A DNA stretch of 64,000 bases, taken from Luteolibacter sp. LG18 (GTDB taxonomy: Bacteria > Verrucomicrobiota > Verrucomicrobiia > Verrucomicrobiales > Akkermansiaceae). Position 1 is the first letter of the stretch, and every line of letters starts with the position of its first letter. Shown in pieces: positions 18,556 to 25,449 of this stretch. The stretch covers positions 3,844,001 to 3,908,000 of the forward strand of contig NZ_AP024600.1 of assembly GCF_036322585.1 (NCBI RefSeq), read 5' to 3'. The notes beneath the pieces were generated by a model, which was given only the letters and a program-made list of their open reading frames with translations, was not told where the DNA came from and made no database searches. Made by a program: the position numbers and the translations under genes.

Positions 18556-20070
18556 ATGAAATCCCAGGACAAAGATTCGCTCCAGAACCGTCGCTCGTTC
18601 CTGCGTCAGACGGCCTGCGCTTCGCTCGGATTGACGGGCGTGATCAACACGCTGGCCCATCTCCGGTTGGTGAACTCCGCGCTCGCCCAGGGGCTTCCCG
18701 GTGGTGACTACAAGGCGTTGGTCGTGCTTTTCCTCTTCGGCGGAAACGATTCGAACAACCTGCTCATCCCGCGCCAGAGCCACGGTTCCTACAACCAGTA
18801 TAAGACCGCCCGCGGCGTGTTGAAGATCCTCGATGCGAACGACCCGGCCTACGTCGCGGGCGATCCAGCCTCGATTCCCTTGACCGGGGCGGGTTCGGAT
18901 TACGGCGTGCATCCCGCCGCCGGTGGCATCGCGGATCTTTTCAACAGCGGCGAGCTCGCCTTCGTCGCGAACGTCGGCACGCTCGTCTATCCGACGACGC
19001 GGGCGGACTACAACGCGGGCACGGTGCCGCTGCCGCCGCAGCTCTTCTCCCATTCCGACCAACAGGTCCAGTGGCAGAGCTCGGTGCCGGACCAGCCGTT
19101 CAGCCGCGGCTGGGGTGGGCGTATCGCGGACCTCCTCGCATCGCAAGGTCATGCCCAGGGGCAGGTCTCGCTTTCCGTGAGCCTGTCGGGGATCAACAGC
19201 CTGCAAGTCGCCGACCAGGAGGTGCAGTATGCGGTCACGCCCGCGGGAGCGATTCCGCTGGCGGGCTACAGCGCCTCCGGAGCGCCCTATGGCAACGCAT
19301 TGAACGGCGACGGTTCTTACAAGACCAACGTCGCCGGCAAGCGTCTCAAGGCCTTCGATGACATCACCAACTACACCTACCAGCACCTGCTCGACGACGA
19401 TCACGCGAAGGTGGTGAAGCGGGCGCGGGCGAATGAGGGGCTGATCGGCGCGGCACTCACCGCCGCGGCGGCCACCGGGGTCGATTTCGACAATTACTTC
19501 GTCAATGCCCAGTCGAGTCTCGGCGACCAGTTGAAATCGATCGCCAAGCTCATCGCGGGCCGCGCCAGCCTGGGCAACAGCCGCCAGATCTTCTTCGCGA
19601 GCATCGGCGGCTTCGATACCCATCAGGACCAGCTCGATGCGCAGAACAACCTGCTCGGGGAATTGGGGAACAGCCTGAAGGCCTTCAGCGACACCCTGAA
19701 GGCCCTCGGGGTGAACGACAACGTGACGACCATCACGCACTCGGACTTCACCCGCACGCTCACGCCGAATGGCCAGGATGCCGCCACCGCGGGATCCGAC
19801 CACGGCTGGGGCGGTCACCAGATCGTGCTGGGAGGCGCGGTGAACGGGGGCCAGATCTACGGTTCCTTCCCGTCGCTCGCCCTAGGCGCGGGATTGGATG
19901 CCGGGTCGAGCAACCGCGGGCGCTGGATTCCCACGACCTCCGTCGACCAATTCGCCGCCGTCTCCGCGAAGTGGCTCGGCGTTTCGCCCACCTACCTTGC
20001 GGACATCTTCCCGAATCTCTCGCGCTTCGACGATCCCTTCGGCGGCAGCGCGAACCTCGGGTTCCTCTAA
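18556..20070 (+). CDS. DUF1501 protein with twin-arginine signal
   Basis: A 504-residue protein of the DUF1501 family, related to the sulfatase/alkaline-phosphatase fold. The N-terminus NRRSFLRQTA (residues 11-20) is a twin-arginine export signal, implying folding in the cytoplasm, perhaps with a cofactor, before export. The family core is seen in ALVVLFLFGGNDSNNLLIPR and in the late HSDFTRTLTPNG and SDHGWGGHQIVLGG segments. It follows the DUF1800 gene by 27 bases, the standard partner arrangement in Planctomycetes and Verrucomicrobia. The biochemical activity is not known. Confidence 0.92.
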   Translation: MKSQDKDSLQNRRSFLRQTACASLGLTGVINTLAHLRLVNSALAQGLPGGDYKALVVLFLFGGNDSNNLLIPRQSHGSYNQYKTARGVLKILDANDPAYVAGDPASIPLTGAGSDYGVHPAAGGIADLFNSGELAFVANVGTLVYPTTRADYNAGTVPLPPQLFSHSDQQVQWQSSVPDQPFSRGWGGRIADLLASQGHAQGQVSLSVSLSGINSLQVADQEVQYAVTPAGAIPLAGYSASGAPYGNALNGDGSYKTNVAGKRLKAFDDITNYTYQHLLDDDHAKVVKRARANEGLIGAALTAAAATGVDFDNYFVNAQSSLGDQLKSIAKLIAGRASLGNSRQIFFASIGGFDTHQDQLDAQNNLLGELGNSLKAFSDTLKALGVNDNVTTITHSDFTRTLTPNGQDAATAGSDHGWGGHQIVLGGAVNGGQIYGSFPSLALGAGLDAGSSNRGRWIPTTSVDQFAAVSAKWLGVSPTYLADIFPNLSRFDDPFGGSANLGFL

Positions 20071-20078
20071 TTGGAGCG

Positions 20079-20630
20079 ATGCAAACGCGAACGATCATTC
20101 TGTCAGGCATCGTCCTGACGTTGATCGCGGTCTCGATCGAATGGAGGAAGGTCCTCGGGCCTTCCTCCATTCCCGGTGGGACGACCGCGACGGTGCCCCC
20201 GTTGGAGCCGGGCAAGCGCACCCGGCAACTTCCACCTGCGGTGGCCCGGAAGGAGCCCGCGGAGATCGTGTTGCTGCCGGAGGCCGTGGAAATCGCGGCG
20301 CGGCTGAACACTTCGGAAACGACTCCAGCGGATGACTTGGAAACGGTTGAACTGTTGGTCTCGATTTTCCGCAGATCCAATGGCGGTGCGAATCCCGCGG
20401 GTGGCGAGAACGACGAAATCGTCCGCCAGCTCACCGGTCACAACGACAAGGGCTTTGCTGTTCTGCCACTCAAGCATCCGGCGATCTCACCCGGAGGCCG
20501 GTTGCTCGATCGCTGGGGCCGACCCTACTACTTCCATCCCATCTCCCGGGATGTCCTCGGCCTCCGTTCCGGCGGTCCGGACGGCAGGCTGTTTACCGCG
20601 GACGATGTCATTCTCGAACCCGCCACGTGA
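20079..20630 (+). CDS. Pseudopilin-like (type II secretion GspG C-terminus-like) protein
   Basis: A 183-residue protein with one N-terminal membrane helix (about residues 5-19, IILSGIVLTLIAVSI). The C-terminal part DRWGRPYYFHP...SGGPDGRLFTADDV resembles the calcium-binding loop of major pseudopilins (GspG), but a canonical prepilin cleavage site (G followed by FTLIE) is absent. The ATG at 20079 lies 8 bases after the DUF1501 stop and has GGAG just before it, so it belongs to the DUF1800-DUF1501 unit. It could be a membrane-tethered accessory of that pair. The family link is tentative. Confidence 0.65.
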   Translation: MQTRTIILSGIVLTLIAVSIEWRKVLGPSSIPGGTTATVPPLEPGKRTRQLPPAVARKEPAEIVLLPEAVEIAARLNTSETTPADDLETVELLVSIFRRSNGGANPAGGENDEIVRQLTGHNDKGFAVLPLKHPAISPGGRLLDRWGRPYYFHPISRDVLGLRSGGPDGRLFTADDVILEPAT

Positions 20631-20647
20631 TCCCATGATTGGACGGA

Positions 20648-21526
20648 TCACTTCCCGGTCAGCCCCTCGACAATCGCCGTCACGTTGTGCCGGACCATCG
20701 ACTCGTAGGTGGGGGAATTGGTGCCGTCCGCGATCAGGGGCTTGCCGAGGCGGATGCCGGTGTCCCGGGTGAGAACGGACAAGAGCTTCGGGTTGGTCTC
20801 CACTTCCGGGAACAAGGCGGCCACCCGGTGTTCCTTCAGCTCGCTCACCAACTTTGCCAGAGACGCCGGGCTCGGGTCCTGTTCCTGGTTCAGCCCTTGG
20901 ACGGAAAACGGGGTGAAGCCATAGTCCGCGCAGAAGTAATTGAAGGCGGAATGGGTGGTCGCCAGTTGGCGGCGATCCCGCGGCACGGTCGCCACTTGGA
21001 GCCGCACCCATTGTTCAAGGGAATCAAGTTTTCCCCGGTAAGCCGCCGCATTTGCCCGATAGGTGGCTGCTCCCTGGGGATCGGCGGCCGCTAGGGCCTC
21101 CGCCACGACCGTCGTGGCCCGCCGGAAGCGGTCGATCGAATGCCACCAGTGGGGATCGGTTTCGTGATGGGAATGATCGTGACCGGGCTCATCACAGCTC
21201 CCGTGGAGGGCGGGCAGGGAGGAGCCTACCTCGATCAAATGGCTGCCGGCGGGAACGATCGTTTCAAGTGAGTGCAGGTAGGCCTCCAAGCCCATTCCTG
21301 CGACCAGATAGAGTTTCGCACCGGTGGCCTTCCGCAGGTCTTCGGGGGTGGGCTCGAAATGGTGCGGATCCCCGGAGGTGCTGATTAGATCCACCACCTC
21401 CACTCGGTCTCCGCCGACTTGCCGGACCAGATCCGAAAGCAGGGGATGAAAGGTGGCAACCTTGGTTCCCGCCATCGCCACACCGGTCCAGACGAGACTG
21501 AGCAGAACAAGCAAAAGGCGGGACAT
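20648..21526 (-). CDS. Metal ABC transporter substrate-binding protein (ZnuA-like)
   Basis: Periplasmic zinc/manganese-type solute-binding protein. Signal peptide about 1-20 (LVLLSLVWTGVAMA). Metal ligands expected for the family are visible: His in TFHPLLSDL, His in DPHHFEPTP, His in TTHSAFNYF, and an acidic site near EVETNP/ADGTNS. A histidine-rich loop GHDHSHHETDPHWW, typical of zinc-specific members, lies near residues 115-130. The ATG at 21526 starts the signal peptide; reading further upstream adds 26 residues without signal character. No permease or ATPase gene lies beside it, so its transporter must be elsewhere. It is convergent with the pseudopilin-like gene, 17 bases apart. Confidence 0.9.
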   Translation of the reverse strand: MSRLLLVLLSLVWTGVAMAGTKVATFHPLLSDLVRQVGGDRVEVVDLISTSGDPHHFEPTPEDLRKATGAKLYLVAGMGLEAYLHSLETIVPAGSHLIEVGSSLPALHGSCDEPGHDHSHHETDPHWWHSIDRFRRATTVVAEALAAADPQGAATYRANAAAYRGKLDSLEQWVRLQVATVPRDRRQLATTHSAFNYFCADYGFTPFSVQGLNQEQDPSPASLAKLVSELKEHRVAALFPEVETNPKLLSVLTRDTGIRLGKPLIADGTNSPTYESMVRHNVTAIVEGLTGK

Positions 21527-21658
21527 GGTCAGGGGCGGGAAGTCTGCGAGGGGTCGGAATTTTTGCAAGTATTTTGCGATTTCAGGCAAGCCCTTCGTCT
21601 TCAAGGAGAGGCCAGAAGGCTTGAAGCATCTGAATGAAATAAGAAGCGCGAATAACCC

Positions 21659-21667
21659 TGTGGATAA
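21659..21667 (-). promoter_or_regulatory. DnaA box
   Basis: TGTGGATAA on the plus strand, i.e. TTATCCACA on the minus strand, an exact match to the TTWTNCACA consensus. Five bases on is the palindrome AAACGATCGTTT. Confidence 0.6.
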
Positions 21668-22004
21668 TGCTCAAACGATCGTTTCTCGGAATGGAGCAGA
21701 GCTGTCTATCCGGTATTGAAACAGATGCTCTAAAATAAGGATCTCTTACGAGGCGATAAGGATATGGTTGCAAGAGATTGATTGAATCTTTTGTTTGGAT
21801 GCGGTGTAATGGTCGGTTTTTTGTCCGTGCAATTGTTTCGTAGACAGAGAGTTGTGTTTCATGGGGTCGCCCTGAGATGGCTCGGGTGGATGGCGATTCG
21901 GAACCAGTTCCAGACTGGTCAAGACCGAGTTAGGCCCGTGACGGAATCGTCACTGAAACAAACGTTCGCAGGTCGAGGGAGCCTTGAAACGACGGGAAAG
22001 CCGT

Positions 22005-22024
22005 TGTGAATAACTTGTGGAAAG
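22005..22024 (-). promoter_or_regulatory. Pair of adjacent DnaA boxes
   Basis: TGTGAATAA (22005-22013, exact consensus) and TGTGGAAAG (22016-22024, one mismatch) lie in the same orientation with 11-base spacing, about one helical turn. Paired boxes of this form are characteristic of bacterial origins. Confidence 0.55.
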
Positions 22025-22091
22025 CCTGTTTTCAGACGCGATTCCCAACGACCGTTATGGCCGAAATAATGCCCTTTGGAACTTCAGCGCT

Positions 22092-22754
22092 TCAGCCTTT
22101 TGCCTGTCCGGCTTCCGCCTTCGAAACCTTCCGGCACTCCGCGACGAAGTGATTGCAGGCTTCGCGGCAGAGCAGGGGAAACGTCTCGCTTCGATCCAGA
22201 TCGCCAGGGACGCCGTCGTAGCGGCTGGCGTCGCTGTCTTCCAGTGGAGTGCGGGCGTCCAACTGCCACAGGATGCGCTTGGCGCATTGGTGGGCGGGGC
22301 CGCAGACTTCCCGGATCAGCTGTTGGGCACCGGCATCGCTGATGTTGCGGGCGAAGCGGTACATGCCGGTCTGGCGGTTCAGTTTGTCCCGCAGGTTTTC
22401 GATCTCCAAGGTGCCTGCCTTTTCCGCCGCGAGTAGTCCGAGGGCGGCGGGGTAAAACAGATCGAGGGCCCGGCGGAGTTCTTCCAAGGAGGGAAGGATC
22501 AGCAGCCAGCCTCGGCGGAGATTCGTCTGTCCTTTGGTGAAGCGATATTCGCCGTCTTCGGCATAGGTGGAAAGATCGCGCGCCGCGTCGGCATCCCGAT
22601 GGATCTCAAGGCCCCCATGGCCGGGTTGATTGGCCAGTTCCTGATCCTCGGCGTGGAAGAGGGAGAAGTTTGAATCAAGCGCTTGAATCTCGATCTGGCC
22701 GATGCGGTGAACGCCCGCGGCGAGGGATTCGGAGAGAAACTGGAGGATCGACAT
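22092..22754 (-). CDS. DR2241-like 4Fe-4S protein, partner of CbiX
   Basis: A 220-residue protein resembling the iron-sulfur part of Deinococcus DR2241, a family found beside or fused to CbiX-type chelatases. Cysteines that could ligate a 4Fe-4S cluster cluster at the C-terminal half: EVCGPAHQC (around residues 149-156) and LLCREAC...AEC (around 194-207). The N-terminal half (LPSLEELRRALDLFYPAALGLL) is likely a stabilising domain. It lies 12 bases downstream of cbiX on the same strand, so the two are co-transcribed. A redox or cluster-supply role in tetrapyrrole metal insertion is suggested by the pairing but is not demonstrated by the sequence. Confidence 0.7.
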   Translation of the reverse strand: MSILQFLSESLAAGVHRIGQIEIQALDSNFSLFHAEDQELANQPGHGGLEIHRDADAARDLSTYAEDGEYRFTKGQTNLRRGWLLILPSLEELRRALDLFYPAALGLLAAEKAGTLEIENLRDKLNRQTGMYRFARNISDAGAQQLIREVCGPAHQCAKRILWQLDARTPLEDSDASRYDGVPGDLDRSETFPLLCREACNHFVAECRKVSKAEAGQAKG

Positions 22755-22766
22755 GGGAAGGGAAGA

Positions 22767-23591
22767 TCAGGCGGTCGCGGGAGTGCGGCGGGCGTCAAAG
22801 TCCGCCACTTGGTCGAGGATGACGTCGGCCAGATGGCGCTCGGTGCCGATGGCGGAGGAGTAGTAGAGCGTCTTGCCTCGGAGGTGATGGGGGTTGTGGC
22901 GGAAGATTTCCCGTTGGGAAGCCGCCAGACCCACCTCGGGCTCGATGCCGAGGAGCACCGGGATGTCCTGATAGGAATGGGCTCCGTCCGCGATGAAGAA
23001 GGGGACGACCACGACGTTCTCCGTGGGGGCCAGTTCATCCCAGCGGGCGATGAACGGCTGCTCCTCCATGTAAGCATCCGACACCCGGGCGTAGCCGGCG
23101 CCGGAGGCGGCGATGAGGTCGACCTGATCGCGGATCGCCTTGGTGGAGTTCTGGTTCAATCCCGTGCCGTGGCCGGTGATGATGAGGGTGGTGGCGGCCG
23201 GGTCCACTCCCGGCGCGACTTCTTGTGCGCGCTTCAGCAGAAGGGTGGTCATGGAGGCATGCACGCCCACTGGTAGGCAGTAGTGGATGGTTTTTCCGCG
23301 GATCACCGTGGTCGGACCTGTGAGACCGAATTCCCGGGGGATGACGTCCTGGGTGAAGTAGCCCTCACTGATGAAGTCCGGCACCACGTAGATCTCCTCG
23401 CAATCCGTGAGGTACCAGGCCTCCCGGAACGAAGGTTCCTCCTTCCAGAAGCAGCAGTGGACCTCCTTGAAGAGGCCGCGACGGCGGACCTCGTCGGCGT
23501 GGTCGAAGTAGGGGGTGGAGGAATCCGGGTTTTCCGTCGAGCCATGGCCCACGATGAAGAGGGCGCTGTCGGGCTTCGGGGTGAAAGGCAT
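22767..23591 (-). CDS. cbiX: Sirohydrochlorin chelatase, CbiX type (two-domain)
   Basis: Inserts Co2+ or Fe2+ (or another divalent metal) into sirohydrochlorin-like tetrapyrroles in the cytoplasm. It has two CbiX repeats: the first begins ALFIVGHGSTENPDSS with the metal-binding His at residue 16, the second LIITGHGTGLNQNSTKAI with His141. The 274-residue length corresponds to the long, internally duplicated form. The ATG at 23591 begins immediately before the first repeat; a longer reading upstream runs into the divergent gene and has no family sequence. It is paired with the DR2241-like gene, which suggests the DR2241 subgroup rather than classical cobalamin-operon CbiX. No other cobalamin or sirohaem gene is near, so the substrate metal is undecided. 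Confidence 0.88.
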   Translation of the reverse strand: MPFTPKPDSALFIVGHGSTENPDSSTPYFDHADEVRRRGLFKEVHCCFWKEEPSFREAWYLTDCEEIYVVPDFISEGYFTQDVIPREFGLTGPTTVIRGKTIHYCLPVGVHASMTTLLLKRAQEVAPGVDPAATTLIITGHGTGLNQNSTKAIRDQVDLIAASGAGYARVSDAYMEEQPFIARWDELAPTENVVVVPFFIADGAHSYQDIPVLLGIEPEVGLAASQREIFRHNPHHLRGKTLYYSSAIGTERHLADVILDQVADFDARRTPATA

Positions 23592-23680
23592 GGCGGAGTG
23601 AAGCGCGAAATCCGGCCCCGGGGAAACCGGAATTGGAAATTTGCGTTTTTCTCCGCGCGGAAACGGGATAGCGGCAGGGC

Positions 23681-24355
23681 GTGTCCCGTGTGTTCGATGT
23701 CCTAGGCTGCTGGTGTGATCCGATCGAAAGGTCCGGTCCGGACAACATGGCGGTGGATGAGTGGCTGTTGGAAACCGCCACGGTGCCGGTGCTGCGGGTC
23801 TATCGCTGGCAACCGGGATGGGGCAGCATCGGGTATTTTGGCAATCTGGCCGATGCGGGTAGGAGCCATCCGGAGCTGAAGTGGGTCCGCCGCTGGACCG
23901 GTGGAGGCACCGTCGATCATCGCGATGACTGGACCTACACCCTGGTGATTCCCTCGGACCTGCCATTGGCCCGGGCTCGGGGAGCGGAGAGCTATCATGT
24001 GCTGCACGCGGCCCTTGCTGCAATTCTTCCGCTCGAGGGGATTGACGCGCGCCTCAGCGATGGAACGGAAGAGACCGGGGCCGCGTCATGCTTTGAGAAC
24101 CCGGTCTGCCATGATCTGGTCGATCCAACCGGACGGAAGCTCGCGGGGGCCGGGCAGCGCCGGTCCCGCCAAGGGCTGCTTCACCAGGGTTCGATCGCTG
24201 GCGGGTTGGAATGGAGTCACGCAATGAGCCGGGCGAGCCGTCTGGCGGAGGAGTTGGCAGGAGAAGTGCGGCCATGGATCGAGCGGCCGGAGGAGGGGGA
24301 TATTGCCCGCCGTGCCAGCCGTTACGCCGACGCCAAATGGACCGAGCGCCGATGA
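23681..24355 (+). CDS. Lipoate-protein ligase A / octanoyltransferase family protein
   Basis: A 224-residue member of the BPL/LplA/LipB fold, which attaches lipoyl or octanoyl groups to lysines of 2-oxoacid dehydrogenases or H protein. Seen: NMAVDEWLLE near residue 22, the substrate-binding RRWTGGGTVDH at 69-79 (equivalent of the RRxSGGG motif), a Cys in the SCFENPV segment near 136, and GRKLAGAGQRR near 150, whose Lys is the conserved adenylate/acyl-contacting residue. It is short compared with LplA (about 330) and lacks its C-terminal accessory domain. It starts with GTG at 23681, divergent from cbiX. Ligase versus transferase cannot be decided. Confidence 0.78.
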   Translation: MSRVFDVLGCWCDPIERSGPDNMAVDEWLLETATVPVLRVYRWQPGWGSIGYFGNLADAGRSHPELKWVRRWTGGGTVDHRDDWTYTLVIPSDLPLARARGAESYHVLHAALAAILPLEGIDARLSDGTEETGAASCFENPVCHDLVDPTGRKLAGAGQRRSRQGLLHQGSIAGGLEWSHAMSRASRLAEELAGEVRPWIERPEEGDIARRASRYADAKWTERR

Positions 24356-24421
24356 TTCGATTTTCTGAACCGTAATTCCTTGCTTCCGGTGAAGGATTGG
24401 GAAACGTTCGCGCCCGCGTCG

Positions 24422-24498
24422 CGGGACGTAGCTCAGCCTGGTAGAGCGCCTGCTTTGGGAGCAGGATGTCGTCAGTTCGAATCTGGCCGTCCCGACCA
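24422..24498 (+). tRNA. tRNA-Pro (anticodon TGG)
   Basis: A 77-nt cloverleaf. Acceptor stem CGGGACG (24422-24428) pairs with CGTCCCG (24488-24494); D arm GCTCAGCCTGGTAGAGC; anticodon stem CCTGC/GCAGG with loop TTTGGGA giving anticodon TGG; T loop GTTCGAATC; discriminator A and encoded CCA (24496-24498). The 3' end is a classical integration target, and an integrase-like remnant abuts it on the other strand. Confidence 0.96.
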
Positions 24499-25035
24499 CT
24501 TTCCTTCCAGCAAGTTGCTGGAGTTTAGGGGTCTACACCAAAGATTGGGGAGGGGCGTGTTGTGGAGGTTGGTAGGAGGGATGGAGAAGCGGTTTTCCTG
24601 TTCCCTGGCCTCGGCGAGTTCCTCGAGCCCTTGGATCGCCCATTCGTGGATCGTGAGGGGGCCTTCTTCGGCCCCGATGGCGGCGCGGTTCCAGCGTTCG
24701 AACTGTTCCTTGGTGGGAGTGAGAACGAGCGGCTGGCGGATGTCGGTGATGGAGGGCTCGTCGCGCCAGTTGTCCATGAGTTCCTGGAGCTGCCCGACGG
24801 TGATTTCGCCGTCCTTCGCGACGGTGTCGTCGTCGGGAGCCTCCTCCTGGGTGCGCTGTTTAACGGGTTTGGCGAACTCGTGGCTGTCGAAAGCCTCCTG
24901 CCAGCCGCCGCTGAGGAGGGAGCGGTAGAACGACGAAGCCCGGCGGGCGGCCTCGGTCTTGTTGGGTGGCCGGAGTGCCACTCGCTCGCGGCGGCCACTG
25001 GATTGGATCCGGGGCTGTAGTCGGAGTCCTGCCAC
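24472..25035 (-). pseudogene. Decayed integrase-like / composite gene remnant abutting tRNA-Pro
   Basis: An open frame of 187 codons whose N-terminal part, RIQSSGRRERVALRPPN then KTEAARRASSFYRSLLSGGW, resembles the DNA-binding N-terminus of Verrucomicrobia tyrosine recombinases. The frame is open further upstream of the only candidate start (a GTG at 25035 lying within the similarity), and no catalytic Arg...His-x-x-Arg...Tyr domain follows. The middle segment TPTKEQFERWNRAAIGAEE...LTIHEWAIQGLEELAEA reads like a small ribbon-helix-helix-type protein. The frame ends inside the tRNA 3' end. Taken together, it looks like the residue of an element once integrated at the tRNA. The family link is by eye only. 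Confidence 0.4.
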
Positions 25036-25449
25036 TTTCCCCGTTACGGGGACGGGTGCGGAGCTCGCACGGTCCAGCCAATAGTGTTGGTCGGTCTTGC
25101 CCGGACGACCGTGACGGGGGCCTTTTTCCGGGTGGCAGGGGGCGTTACGGGGCGGAGTTGGTCCTCACTTTGTCCCCACTTTTCGGGCCCGCCTTTTATC
25201 GGTTCCGGCGCGTTTCGGATGTTCGACGGGATGCGATGTGGCGTGAAATCCTGGCGGAGTTTCCGGCGGTTGTGCGCTTCTTCCCATGAAGGGCGTCTCC
25301 CCGGAGGTTTCCGTGGGGTTGACGCATCGTGTGCCGGGATCGTCCGGTGCTCCGGCGGTCGGAGACCGCGCGGGATTTCCTGGGTAACGATGCAATAGCT
25401 GGGCCGGTATCCGTTTCGTGGAGGAAACGGGTGCCGGCCGAGGCAGCGT
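25036..25449. other. Intergenic stretch, no gene supported
   Basis: 414 bases between the integrase-like remnant and the kinase gene. Short open frames on both strands have no recognisable protein character. The part next to 25036 probably belongs to the decayed remnant, because the minus-strand frame continues upstream there. No terminator or repeat was seen. Confidence 0.5.

Larger units (their letters stand above)
21527..22091. other. AT-rich non-coding stretch with DnaA boxes: candidate replication origin
   Basis: 565 bases without a convincing gene between two minus-strand genes. Hand count of 21601-21840 gives about 57% A+T in an otherwise GC-rich window. It contains two sequences matching the DnaA-box consensus exactly (21659-21667 and 22005-22013), a third one mismatch away (22016-22024), a 12-bp palindrome AAACGATCGTTT (21673-21684), and a GGATCTCTTACGAGGCGATAAGG run (21738-21760) of the sort seen in origin regions. 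A 75-codon open frame at 21782-22009 has no coding character. The assignment as oriC is an inference. Confidence 0.5.

Noticed and set aside
15526..19818. 1430-codon open frame on the minus strand across the DUF1800/DUF1501 genes
   Set aside because: Shadow of the GC-rich third-position pattern of real genes on the plus strand; the protein is Arg/Gly/Val-rich with no family motif and no domain.
20628..20651. GTGATCC/GGATCAC inverted pair between convergent genes as a terminator
   Set aside because: Only seven pairs, a 10-base loop and no T-run on either side.
21782..22009. 75-codon frame in the candidate origin
   Set aside because: No ribosome site, no family similarity, unlike codon use of neighbours.
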